Source: Lingula anatina (lineage: Eukaryota > Brachiopoda > Lingulata > Lingulida > Lingulidae). From it: a stretch of 54,678 bases of DNA. Below, piece after piece: positions 34,156-48,010 of the stretch. The stretch covers positions 1-54,678 of the forward strand of contig NW_019775565.1 of assembly GCF_001039355.2 (NCBI RefSeq), in the 5' to 3' direction. Position 1 is the stretch's first letter, and each line of letters starts with the position of its first letter. The notes under the pieces were generated by a model that was not told where the DNA came from, did not search any database, and saw only the letters and a program-made list of their open reading frames with translations. The position numbers and the translations under genes were made by a program.

Positions 34156-37100
34156 CTGATCAGTCATTGTTATCTGTGTCAGTTGTCACCTGTCCTGCAC
34201 TGACAGTGCCTAACAATGCCATCAAGTCTGGGTGTATCAGGGAACCACCTGCCACAGAGAAGTTTGGGACGGTGTGCAGTTTTTATTGTCGCTATGGTTA
34301 CGGTGAGGTGGGTAACCCTGTCGCCAGGTGTAAGGAGGACGGAGCCTGGGAGAGAGAAAACTTCAGGTGTGAAGGTTGGTGGGATTTTTTCTTTTTTTTA
34401 CCTTCTTTCTTTTTTTTCTGTTTTTCTTTATTTTTTTTGNATCATGTGTTTTCTCTGTACGTGTGGCTGGTAAGTACCCATACCTCCAGAGAATAAAAAT
34501 TTCCATGATGACCATTTGTTAATTAATTAATTAATTAAGTTTGTATATATATTTATTTATTTGTGTATTTATTTATTTATATAATGATGTAATGACATGA
34601 GCTATATTCTGTTATTTTTTATAATTTCAAATTATTAATTTGTTATCAATTTACTTAATATTTCACATTTTGTTTTTGAGCCTTTAATAATAATAACTTA
34701 CCCTTTCTAATTAAAATTTATTATGATTATAATTATTATTGTAAATCAGTATTAGTGACATGTCATTAACTTGACATCAGTGAAGTTTCTTAGGCTGAAA
34801 TTATTGTTATTAGTGATACATAGAGAAAATAATGTATAGTAATGTAACTAGAGAACTCATAGCAGCTCATCATTGATGAACCAGATATTTAAAATCCTGA
34901 TCTTATTTTTCCATAATGTTTGCTTTTCAGTAATCTACTGCAGACGACTTACCAACCTTCCTCTGGGACGTATTGATTGTACTGGTCTGAACTATGGCTC
35001 CACCTGTAGTTTTAGCTGTGGTCTCGGCTACGCTTTAACAGGCAGTAACATGACTGAGTGTGATATGAACCCTGACGCTGATGAAGTCGACATACAGAGA
35101 GGACTGTGGACACACAGCATGCCTTCATGCAACTGTAAGCCACCTTTAGAAGTTAAATTTGAGAACTATTTAATGAATTTTTGCTGTTTTAAATCTTATG
35201 TTGAAACTAGTGTAAGTGTTTGAAAGGTATGCTTAAAAGTTTTAAAAGAATTAAAGAAGATAAAAGGGCTTTGTTGCTCACAAATTTCCCCTTCATGTGA
35301 GAGCTGCAGTATTGTAACAAATGAAGAAATGAAAGGGGTAATTGTCTTGAATATATTAAAAAGTACAATTGTTTCTAAATATAATAAATGTGTCTTGTAC
35401 TGATGTGTCTTGACCTTACATCAAAATATGTTTTAAAGTCTTAATTTATATGTGAATTGAGTCTCTTTTTTATCATCATGATACAGATTACAATCATGGA
35501 AAACACATTTATAAATGAATAAAGTAATAAATAAACATAAGAAAACTCTAATAAAGGAACATCACTGAGGAAAACCTCACCTATTCCAGCTCTCACCTGT
35601 CCTGCCATTCCATCTCCCCAACATGGCGCCACAGTGGACGACTGTTCTGCCAAACAGTTTGGTGAATTCTGCAGCTTCACTTGTGACCAGGGCTATGACC
35701 TGATGGGGACATCGTCCAGGAGATGTCTGGCTAGGATGGACGCCAGAGGGCGCTCACAGTCGTACTGGGATGGCGTGGACAGCACATGTGACGGTGGGTG
35801 ATTGGCTCCATGGTAACAGTCATGATACATGATGATATACCAGAGAATGGTTTCACAGATAATATTTAGTCTGGTTGAAAGATGAAATTTGCTGTTGAAT
35901 TTAAGAATTTAGTTTTCAGGCCACTTTGACCAAAAATAAGTCAGTATGCATGTCTATTTAGATACAGTTGTGCGTCTATTTTAAGAAGAAAATGTTATTG
36001 CTAAAATGGGCCAGACGGTCAATTGCTTTGTTGTAGAAGACGTTTAGGGACTGAAAATTAAGAACCATGTGGTGATCTTTGAATTGGAAATCAAATATGG
36101 CAGTAACTTTTATTGGGTAATAAAAAATCCCAGATAAATGTTTAATATTACAACAATTTTTAAATTTATCAAGTTCAACCATATTTTAGTCCGAACATGC
36201 AAGACCCTGTATCCCCCTACCCATGGTCAGAACACATCCCACTGCCCCCGCCGTCCACCCTACCAGACTCAGTGTGGGTTTAAGTGTGATCGCGGGTTCA
36301 GAATGCTGGGGGAACCCATTAACACCTGTCTTAACACTGGGAGGTGGAAGTTCTCAGAGCCAACTTGTAGAGGTACAGTATAATTATGATTATTTCAGTG
36401 TATAAGTACATACTTATCCGTAATTACAATATAATGCTGGTCTTGGTCCTTGTATAAAGTAGAACAGATCATTGGACTTACTAGTCAGATAAATTCTGCT
36501 GCTTCTCTGTAACAATATAAGTCTAAACCCCAAAATAGTGATATAATATAATATATAAATTCTGATGGTGTTCAGAATCCAAAATTCCTAATATGTTCAA
36601 TAGACTTCACATCACAACAACGTCTTAATAGCTAAAGATATAAAGTAAAGTACTAGCCATGTCTGGGTCATGCTATAGAATAAGATGAATTTCACATATT
36701 CATGCTGATGCCAATTATTCAATACATGGATTTCTTAGAAAGTGTAGTTAGGTTTCACAATTTAAAAGAAAGTGTAGTATGGAGTGACAGTGACTCCTAT
36801 AATTTCAGCCAAGCTGTGTGACTCCTCTCTGCTGCCTGCACCACAGAATGGCTACAAGAGTGGCTGTCCTCACACCAAGGAGACAGTGGGTACTGTATGT
36901 ACCCTCCACTGTGACCAGGGCTATCAACCCACACTGCCACGCAGAGTGACCTGTGTGGACAGTGGTCAAGAAGTTGGACAGTGGAGCAACAGCTCCTTTG
37001 ATTGTAGACGTAAGAAGTATTGGATTTTTGTGACATTTTGGTAACCTTTTACCAGCTAGTGTGTTCCATTTACCAGTAGTGGGTACTTCACAATTTTTAA

Positions 37101-38174
37101 CATTCTGAATCACTGTTATTATCTTTGCCAACAAAAGAATTTAAGCTGAAAGCCCCAGTTTTTGCGACATTTAGACAAACTTTCTGATGCACACTAAAAT
37201 CATCTACAACTGTAGGACATCCCACACAAGTCTGCACCTGTGCCATATTTTATATGCACATGAAGGAGAAAGAAAGCCAAAATATGTACTAGTTACTCCA
37301 TGCACATATTTATTATTTTGTGTGTACTTCTTGTCTTTCTATGAGAAAAAATGTCAATACTATCAATACTACTGTCAATACTATCCAACCACTGAGGGAT
37401 CTTCTGTTCAACTCCCCTGCATTCAGTGAGTGTGTTTTTAATTAGTCTAAGAGAAGATTCAGATCCACTATATATTCATATGTAACACCTTACTTCCAGC
37501 AATTCAGTGCCCCGCCCCTACCATAGCTGGCAATGGCACAGTTCAGAGGTGTTTATATCAAGGCTATCAGACGGATGTGTCATCTCCTCAGAGGTATGGC
37601 ACCACGTGTACCTTCCAGTGTGCCAGAGGATACACAGGGATTGGGGTCATGGCACAGGCATGTCAAGCCACAGGGAAGTGGGATTCCAGCCAAGCACAGT
37701 GTAAAGGTACAGGACAGTAACTGTTAATTTGTGAAGGTTGACTACTAATCTATTGCGTCATTGTGGGTCAGATGGACAAGAGACTTTTGTCTTTATGCTA
37801 AAACCAAATATCGGTCTTAAGTTCTTTTCTGGAATCTGACTCACATTATTTATAGAGGTCTTTTTAAAATCTTTTCAGTCCCCTGTAACACCTTTTAGCG
37901 CACCCCCAGCCAGTGGTGTAAATTCATAAGGTGACCTCAACCATTTTGAATTTTTAAGCTTTATGATCAGTGTAATGTTAATATTTCTTTCATTTCCTGC
38001 CACCAGATGTCACCCCGCCCCAGTTAGAGTGTCCCACAGACCGCGTGTTGTTTGCAGAGGCTGGCAGGAGAGATGTGGTGCTCAACTGGGACTGGGAACC
38101 TATATGGGTAGATGTCTTTCCAGTCCCCTTATATTTAATAGAATTGTAGTTAAATAAACAGAAATAAACATAAT

Positions 38175-38224
<50 letters not shown>

Positions 38225-41200
38225 ATTTAGGTTACTTTCAACTTATTAAGTTTGGCTTCAGAAGAGAATCATAACATTATATATTTAATCTTATCATTTC
38301 AGGCTAAAGATGGAGACAGTGGTATCCCTGCAGTGTTGGTAGAGATCAATTCACAGTCCATCTCTGGAGTAAAACCCCAGCTGTTGTCAGAGGGAGAACA
38401 CGTCTTCACCTACCAGGTCACTGATGGTGCCGGACTGAGAGCCGCTTGCAGTTTTAAAATCCAGATTAAAGGTTGATATTTAATTTAGCTATAATGGATG
38501 TTTTATTATTTTTTTTTTTTTACAATCAGATGCACTTAATTTTAATGTAATTATTAAATTATTTGTATTTTGTATTTATAGTTACAATTCTCTTTTGACA
38601 GAAAATATCTTTTACTTGCAGCAAATGAAAAATAAATGATACCATTAGCCCACTTTATACATTTTAATAGCTATGCAAACCTCTACCATCACATCTTGAT
38701 CATTTATTTATTAGAAAAATTAAGAAAGTTACATCTTGAAAGGAAACTTTCTAGCATTTTTTAAATAATAAATTTCAGATGTTTTGATACAATTGTATAA
38801 GACACAATTATCAGGGTAATACATTTTTAATTTCTAATAGTCACCAGGTGTCCTCCCTTGGCTCCACCATCGCCACCTTTTGGTGAGTTAGAAAACTTGG
38901 TTGGCCAGGCAACATGCAGTCATGCCACCTATGGGACGGTTTGCAAACAGGGCTGTAAACCAGGCTTTGATTTCATTGGCCAGACAGCTCTACGCCGCTG
39001 CAGACGCGCCACAGATACCACCACTGTTGGGTATTGGGATGGGGTGGTAGGAAAATGCAAACGTAGGTAGAATTAAATATGTTTAGACAATTTTTGAAGA
39101 TGTATTCAAGACCTAATTACAGTGCATGCTGCCATGAACTTTACCTTGAGAGTCTTCACTTGAATTAAATGAACGTGTTATTTAGCAAGTTTTATCTTTT
39201 TTTCATTTATTTGTTCACATTTAGCTCGGACATGCAAGGTACCTTCCGTACAAAATGGATTTGTTAGTGGTTGCCCAAGCAACGAATCCTTGGTGAACAT
39301 CGTGTGCTTGTTTAGCTGTAACCAAGGTTACCGTGGACCCAAGGGAGAGAAAGAGGTCAAAAGAATGTGTCAGGGAGATAGATCTTGGAGCGGGGATCAT
39401 CTCGTATGTCAAGGTAGTTATTTAGTAGAACACTAAGTTACAAAGATATTAACTTGTTATTTTAAGGTCACATGAACAGTTAGATAGCCTTAATTGTATA
39501 ACAGTGTCATAGAAGAGTGAAGATACGTTTATATAGATTAGATGCATATTATATAATTTTCAGTTTTGGGTGATGTCTGCTGTACAGCTGGATATGATTA
39601 TGATCTTAAACCCCATTTCAGATGTCAGCTGCCAGGCAACCTTTTCTCTTCAGCATGGTACAGTCAGTCCTCCATTGTGCCAGCAGGGAGGGGCAGTGCG
39701 CTACGGGACCACATGTGTCTTCACATGCGATAACGGGTACATACAGCATGGATCTTATGCTGCACAGTGCATGGACTCTGGAAGCTGGAGCACAGCTAGG
39801 AAGACAGCGTGCACAGGTAATGGATTAGGACTTATTTGAAACTGAAAAAAAATGGATGAGATTTATTCAATTATTTTCAGATAGAAAAATTGTGATTTTG
39901 ATAGTAAAATCAATATTTCATCATTAATGTCTTCAGACAATGAGCCTCCCCAGTTTACTGCCTCATGTCCACGCTATGTTGATGTCACTGCACCAAGTGG
40001 TCAAGTCATGGCTACTGTAACCTGGACAGAGCCCACGGCAACAGACAACTCCCATAATGTCACTGTGAAAAGGTACTGTGTTGACCTCTTGTGGCATGGT
40101 TTTATTTGGTACAACTGGAATTAGTGGAAGTTAGTTAAATGTCTTATCCTTTTCCATGCAGTTTGCAGTTGTGATCAAGTGAAAAGTTTTGTTTTGATAT
40201 AATGATTCACAGCATGATGTCAATTTTTCAGACAGGTAATTTAGTCATATTTTATAGACACCTGTTATAAAAAATCATGAATTTTATTTGAAAGCTGAAA
40301 CAAGGCTTTTATTGAAAAGGTTTTGCATACAGCCAAAATATCATTTATATTAGTGTTCTGTTTGTCCAAATTACATGTACTTTTTTTATAAAATATGTCT
40401 TTAAAACTAAATCTGTGATATATTTTGGCATCATTTAAGTCACATTCAATTGGATATCTGGCAAAGCTCACATTTATTTGAAATATCAAACATAAAAATG
40501 ATAAATAATAAAAGCAATAAAAAGAAATGAAAACTTAAGAAAATGTCCAATCACCTTCCAGACAAAAGGGTCACAAGTCACCAAGTAGCGTATTTCAAGA
40601 AGGAACAACCAGAGTGACCTATATCGCTACTGATGGTGCAGGACTTTCCTCACAGTGTGATGTGTATATACGGGTTGAAGGTGCAGTTTTTCAAGAAGAT
40701 TTTAATTACAATACTGAAACTTGTTTGCTTAGCATTTCTATTTCCGCCAATGTGAGAGAGATTGAATCTATTAAAAGTTAATTCTGAAAAGGACTAAAAC
40801 ACCAGTTACATATATTTATAACAGTGTACTTGTGAGAGTTATAGCCAGATTGAGCAATATTGTAATTTTTTTTTAGAATAATTGATCAGTATTATTAATT
40901 AATGATTTGTAAATAAATAGATTTCTGATAAGTGTCCGTGCAGTTAATTGCTTGAAATAGATATCCATGTACCTTACTGATTTCAAGTTCACTTGTGGTT
41001 TTTAATATAATCAAAGTAATGCATGCAAGTTCATTTAACAAACAATCATATGAAAGTATAATAAAAGCTCATTTATGATATTCTATATTTTCATCACTTA
41101 GTACGTAAATGCCTCCCCCTCCCGCCTCCTCTACATGGAGAATATGACCAGTGCCAGGGTTTTACACCAGTAGGGGGCACCTGCAGCTTCAAATGTAATC

Positions 41201-41584
41201 TAGGTCACCAGATTTCTGGGTCACGAGTCCGGACTTGCCAGTACTCTCCTGTTACTGACACTACCAGTTGGACAGGCACAGATTCCAAGTGTGAAGGTGG
41301 GTCAATAGGATTAATTAATGATAATATGATAATTAAATGTACTGGATGTGATTTTTAAACAGCCACAGTCTCAATAATTATAAATTTCATATTCACATTG
41401 TTTTTTCTTTTATGTGATGTAGGATTTTTATCAATCAGATTAAAAAATAATAAAGAAATTCTGCTACTGTAAAGTACATAGGATTGACACTCTTAATTAA
41501 GACAACCAGATTGCAACAGTAGCAGTTAAAAGATTTTCAATTTTTTTAATGGAAGGTACCAAGTTTTGATTTCTTCTCCTTTCT

Positions 41585-41616
<32 letters not shown>

Positions 41617-44600
41617 ATAACCATAATTGTTGACAGTAGTACAACAGTGATTTTATTAAATATTATTATTGTAATTTTCATTTATATAATTGTTACTATT
41701 ATTATTGATATAATATATATATAAGTTATTAACAGTCATTGTTATCTGTGTCAGTTGTCACCTGTCCTGCACTGACAGTGCCTAACAATGCCATCAAGTC
41801 AGGGTGTATCAGGGAACCACCTGCCACAGAGAAGTTTGGGACTGTGTGCAGTTTTTACTGTCGCTATGGTTACGGTGAGGTGGGTAACCCTGTCGCCAGG
41901 TGTAAGGAGGACGGAGCCTGGGAGAGAGAAGACTTCAGGTGTGAAGGTTGGTGGGATTTTTTTTTCTTTTTTTTTTTTTACTTTCTTGCTTTTTTCTGTT
42001 CTTCTTTATTTTTTTTTGATGTTTTTAATGGATGAAATTTGATAATGCTCATGAGAGTATCATTTCTCGGATTTGGTGATTTTTTTCTGAGTTTCCATTT
42101 TTCATCCAGTGATAAATGATACAGTAATTGTTTCAGTTGCACTTCATTGTCTTCTGAGAGAACATAGTAGAACGCTTTCGTGATTAGACACTAAATATTT
42201 TTATATTAATTATAAAAGTGACTTCTTAGCTTGATGGTCTGCAATTAAGTGAATGCTGAAGACAATAATTATTGAATAGATAGAAATGTAATAAATAAAT
42301 TGTGCATCATTTTCTAGTTCAGTCTTGTCCAGCTTTGACAGAAACTTCAGACTATAAAATTAGTCCAGCCAATTGCCTGTCTCAGCCACAGTTTCTGCAG
42401 AGCTGTGTTTATTCATGTCGGAAATCTGGTTATCGTCTGCGTCCAATTGGTCACGACTTTGTCACGTGTCTTGCTAGTGGAAAATGGACCAGAGATATCC
42501 AGAATCTAAAATGTGAAGGTAATGTTATAACATTATTTTGTCTTTTTATACTCGGTTTAAAGCTTGATTTTGGAAGGTGATATGTTTCAGTATTTATTTA
42601 AGATGTATATGAGTTTATTATTTTAGGTACTAAATATTTTGGATTTGACATATTCAGTTACATAACTTGGCAGTATCATGTTACAATATTTATCAGTAAT
42701 TATAGTTTTTTCAATTGATTTCAATGGAGAAATAAAAGAAATTAAATTTATTTGAAGATTAATTTCAAAATTTTCCAGACATTGAAAAACCAAGATTTAC
42801 TCGTTGTCCATCCGACATTTTCATTTATGCTGAGAAGGGCACAGACTCGGCCCTTGTCACATGGGAGACACCAGTCGCTGTGGATAACTCAGGAGAAGCA
42901 CCAACTGTGACCACAAGTAATCTTCCATCTCGATTCTCATCTGGCAGTCATCGCGTGACGTACACAGCTGTTGATAGAACTGGAAATAGGCAGATATGTG
43001 AATTCACAGTCAATGTTGAAGGTATGTGCATTATTAAGATCAAAAGGCATCTGATTTAGGTAGCTACACAGATTTTGGTATAAAAAGTAGTGAAAATTTT
43101 GAAAAAAATGTTACTACATGAGTTTTTTTTCTGTTGATAGCTCTATTTGATAGAAGCAGTTTCAGTTTTGGCAGTTACTTTTATATGTGGACATTTATAG
43201 TGGAGAAATAAGTGGTCACAATTTGTTTTCTGACATTTGAAGAATTCTCAGATAACATGTTTTAGGATAATGCCAGCGTTTAAACAGTAATTGAATAACA
43301 CTGTTAGTAAAGAATTCTTCTTTGATATTGAACCTTTGCTGTTAATTTTTATCAGTTCGAAGATGTCCTCGCCTTCAACCCCCTGTGTATGGAATATTTG
43401 ATGGACCTTGCAAAAACAGTTACGGCACCAACTGTACTGTGAAGTGTGTGGAGGGATATCGCCTACAGGGAGCCAGTACCATGACCTGTTCTCTGAGTGG
43501 GAATTTAATGTACTGGGACATGGAGGAACAACCACGTTGTCAAAGTATTGCAAGTTTTCAATAGGAAATTGTATGTCAGTGGGGATTAGGATGGGAATTT
43601 ACCCTTTATATGATCCTTTTTACATGTTAAGGAAAAAATCAGACCAGCGAATATTTCATTAATTTACTAATATCATTTTTCCATCTTTTATATATATTAA
43701 AAAAATAAGATGTAATATATTCTTTCATATATATTTTTAAAAGAACTAAGATATAATATGTCTATTTGCAGTAACTGGCTGTCCTGCCCTGACTCCACCA
43801 GTGAATGGATTTGTGTACCCCGCGTTCTGTGCTGGTAACTACACCCCCTATCACGGCACTGTTTGTAAGTACTTCTGTAAGCAAGGCTTTAAGATGGACT
43901 CGCCAAGGAATGATGTTGTGTGTGGACTTAATGGACAGTGGAGTGGAGATACTTCTGTTGTCAACTGCAAAGGTAACTCATTTTTTTACATATTTTGCAA
44001 TAGATATAAAGTAAGGCTGGTTGACTTCAGTCACTTCATTTTACCGCTTTCACGAACTCTCGTGATATAATTTCTTCTTTAAATGCTATAAAAAACTTTT
44101 AAAACTTTGCGTCAGAGCTCAGCTTTTACATTTTATCAGTTTAATTGAAATTGTGATCACTTCCCCCCATTATTGTTAAAATTGAAATATTGTAAATACA
44201 TAAATAATATAAGTTGATGAGACAGCTGTAATTTTTATAATCACAGAAATAATCTTAATTATTGGTGCCAGGTTTCTTATTTGTAGCTTTTATATTTATA
44301 TTTTATACATCTGAGTCAGTGGTCCAAGAATTATAGTCATTGACAACAAATATTATAACATACTACACTATGATTAATATCAAAATTTACTTGCAAACAT
44401 GAGAATAAGTAAAAATATCACTGTATACTGTCTCTCCTTTCAGATGTCACCCCACCCCGCATTTTGACCTGTCCCGGATCAATAACAGCCAGTCTGAATG
44501 CCTCCACCCTGACAGCTATGGTGGACTGGGATGTCCCGCTAGCAGAGGACAACTCAGGACAACCTCCTCAGATGACTGTGTCACCAGCTGGGGTGGCGCC

Positions 44601-45153
44601 ACTGTATGGTTTTAATACTACGACAGAAGTAGTGTACACATTTACTGATGATGCTGGGAACAGTGCTGAATGTAGCTTCACTGTCACTGTGCAAGGTACA
44701 GAATGCTTACTGCAGAGTCATGTTTTTTCACGATTTAATAATAAAATCCCATTTTGTTGATGCTTTTCCATCTTTACAGCCCTGAAATTCTTAATCCCAA
44801 GGTCACCAATTAAACCATTTCTTCTTTTTGCCAGCAAAATCGATATCTGTAAGATTCTTTTAAAGATGATCATATTGATAACTATGCTATTGGGTTCTAT
44901 GGTGCTGCTAGTAATAGTGCAGCTCTAATTAAACTACTTTGATTGTAAAAAGGTAATTATGTGTACTGTATGTATTGTTCAATGTTTTGATAATTATGAT
45001 TGATAAAGATGAAAATAATAATTGATAATAATGATAATACTGTAGGTGATGATGACAAAATAAATTATTAGTCATAATATAACAATAATTATATGAGGAT
45101 GGAGATTATAGTGTCAGCAATGAATAAGATCATAATGGAGTATACTTATCATT

Positions 45154-45212
<59 letters not shown>

Positions 45213-47098
45213 ATTTCAGAGGACATAGCCCCTATAGTCAGCTATTGCCCCTCAGGGGTGAGGTCCCAGGCCAAAGGTCACCAGGCTTCAGTCTCATGGA
45301 GAATGCCTGTCTTCACTCTCCCTGACGGTTCTCTCCCTATCGTAACCCCCAGTATAAACAGTGGAGATTACACCTGGGGTAACCACACTATACAGTATAG
45401 TGCTCGCAACCCCAAGAATGGGAAAACATCTTTCTGTACTTTTATGGTGTCTGTTGAACGTAAGTACAGCAGTTAATTCTGCCTTGCGTTTGTTTGGTAA
45501 CAAATGTTTGTAGGATTTGTTTCTGCTGTTGTTATTTAATTTTTGGCAAAAGATACTATAATATTGTTCATTTTTATGAGGTGTTAGTAGCTGGAGGAGA
45601 CATAAAAGTTTTATATCACACAAAAGATGCCCTCCATTTTAAACCCCACCTCCCCCACAGAAAACATTGGTTTTGTTTTATGACAGATGGAGTAATATGT
45701 TGCGTGGTATTGTACTGTACCTGTAGTAAAAAAATCTTACATTCTCCTTTTTTCCTTTGTTCTTTATTAATAGTTCTAGTTGTATAAAAGTTGTTTCCTC
45801 TGTTTCCCCTTGATTTCTTTTAAGTAATAGAAAGAGCAATTTAGTGAAGTGTTCAATCTTTTCATAACTTTTTAAAAGATTTTTTATCGCAAGAAATTTT
45901 TCTCAAACATTTTTTTCTTTTAAATCATTGTAGCAAAGAGATGTGCCCCACTTGACCCACCTAAGAATGGAGCCCTGTCGTGTAACAACTGGGGTTTGGG
46001 GAAGTTCTGCTCCATGGCCTGTAACGAGAAGTGGGACATCCCCAGAGGAATCACCGCGGCTACTATGTTTGCCTGCGGCGCCAACGGGATATGGAAACCA
46101 ACAGATGAGGTGCCTGACTGTGTGGGTACGTAAAACGTTTATACTTAAATGTTGAAATTGAAGTGCACTTGACTGGGAAAAGTGTTCAGTTGGTTTTGTC
46201 CAATGTAAGACTATCTAGAAAAGTATTTATTTAGTTTTACATATATTTAATTTTATATTTAATTATTTTGCATTTTTCATCAAAAACAAGTATTCTTGTA
46301 CTACTATCTTGAAGCAGTAGTACTCAATTTTGAATGGTAGGTAAGCTAATCATCACTCTAGCAAATAATGCAGCATGTCATTTGGCTTGCATTAATTAAA
46401 GGACCCTTTATTACTGTCCACAAATTTTTAAAAATCTTGTATTTCAGAGCCCAGAGATGCCATATCCAGATTGCCATCAGAGCTGCACTACTTCACAGGT
46501 GATTGCAATGACCCCTCCACACAGACACAAATCAAAAACAACTTTATTCAGATCCTCCTTGGCTCCATTCTCAGCAGCAAATGCAATCCCAATGAGGACT
46601 GCAAACCAGAGAATGTACAAGTTACATGTGGTCCTGTGTCCATGTTCCGTCGAAAACGGCAAGCAGATAGTTCTGGACTCCGTTATGTGACCAAATTGAA
46701 CTTTGACCTTCAAATGGTGGTCAAAACTGCTGGATACAGAACAACCCAAAGAGAGGCTTACATGGCCCAGTACAAACTATACCAGATGGCTGTGGCATTG
46801 AGAGGCATGGTAAATAATGGAGATGACCGCCTCACCTTACGAGCTAATATTGCTAACAGGGTGGATAGGCAATCCTTCAAGCAGGGAAGACCACAGATTA
46901 CGTGTAGTAACCCAGATTTGGCATTGAGTCAGGCGCTGAAATGTGGTAAAATATCTTTAATGATTTGTAAATCTTGGATGTAGTGACAGTATTAAAGGTT
47001 GATAGATTGGCGGAATGAGAGGGTGGATGAATGAATAGATGTTTGGTTCAATAAATTGACAGTCAAGAAAAGTTTTTGTGGCTGAAAGAAAGGTTGGG

Positions 47099-47134
<36 letters not shown>

Positions 47135-47969
47135 TGGACAGAATTTTATGGTACTGTCTTGATCTCATCAAATTTTAAGAATTTATGAAATGAAAACCCC
47201 CAGTATCTGTAAAATTTACTATTGTCCCCATTGAAAAGATTGAGTCATTACTGTAAAAAGACAGATAAGGTTTCATAATGGAGAAATGAATGTCAAATTA
47301 CATATATTGAAAAAAGGCTATATATAAAATGTATATATGACAAGTATATAAGCGTGTAAGATATATTTGATTAATTCACATTTCACTTAGAAATTGTTTT
47401 ATATTCTAGTGTCATGTCCCAGTGGCACCCGTTTTAACCAGGCTTCCCCCCTCCCCAGCAAGTGTGACCCCTGTCCACTGGGGACCTATCAGAATGAGTC
47501 TGGTCAGCGTCACTGTGTCCAGTGTCCGAGTGGTCACTCAACTCGTGGGACGGGATCCAAAAATGCCACTCAATGTTTGCGTAAGTAGTACAGGGGTACA
47601 CAGTCAAATGTCTCCGAGTTTCAGAGATTGCTGGAAACTAAAGCTTCAAAACATGGAAATGGCTGAGAGGCATGCTGATCAATTGTCTAGTTTCCAATAG
47701 TCTCTGAAATTCAGGGTGAACTTTTCCAATTGTAGTCAATAATTTTATGTAAGACTATATATGATAATTATTTAATCATAGCTATCTGTACGCCTGGAAC
47801 ATCCTCTCTGACTGGAGTGGAGTCCTGTACACCCTGTAAGAAAGGAGAATATCAAGACCAGTCCAGTGCCAAGTCCTGCAATAAATGTAAAAATGGCACA
47901 ACAACAGTGGATGTGGGGTCCACCAGCTCAACGCAGTGTAAAAGTGAGTATGTCAATGTGTGTGTGTGC

Positions 47970-48010
<41 letters not shown>

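Larger units (their letters stand above)
26990..34439 (+). repeat. Duplicated segment 2, left copy (A)
   Basis: About 7.45 kb that recur at 34441-42018 with the same 14 exons (10 CCP, 2 split HYR). Exons differ by a few percent, mostly at silent sites; introns differ more and have indels. It ends in a poly-T stretch immediately before the n. Confidence 0.92.
34441..42018 (+). repeat. Duplicated segment 2, right copy (B)
   Basis: Second version of 26990-34439. Begins inside the exon 12 counterpart and then flows into unique downstream sequence (exon 27 onward). Indels relative to A include a 32-bp deletion near 35310 and the single 34-bp unit. Confidence 0.92.

Noticed and set aside
34062-34167. 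Open frames of Ile-Tyr repeats on both strands
   Set aside because: Translation of a (TA)n microsatellite in an intron.
26990-42018. A genuine tandem gene-internal duplication of 14 exons
   Set aside because: Possible in principle because phases match, but the single n and the headless exon right after it fit an assembly join better. Kept as the alternative in the findings.
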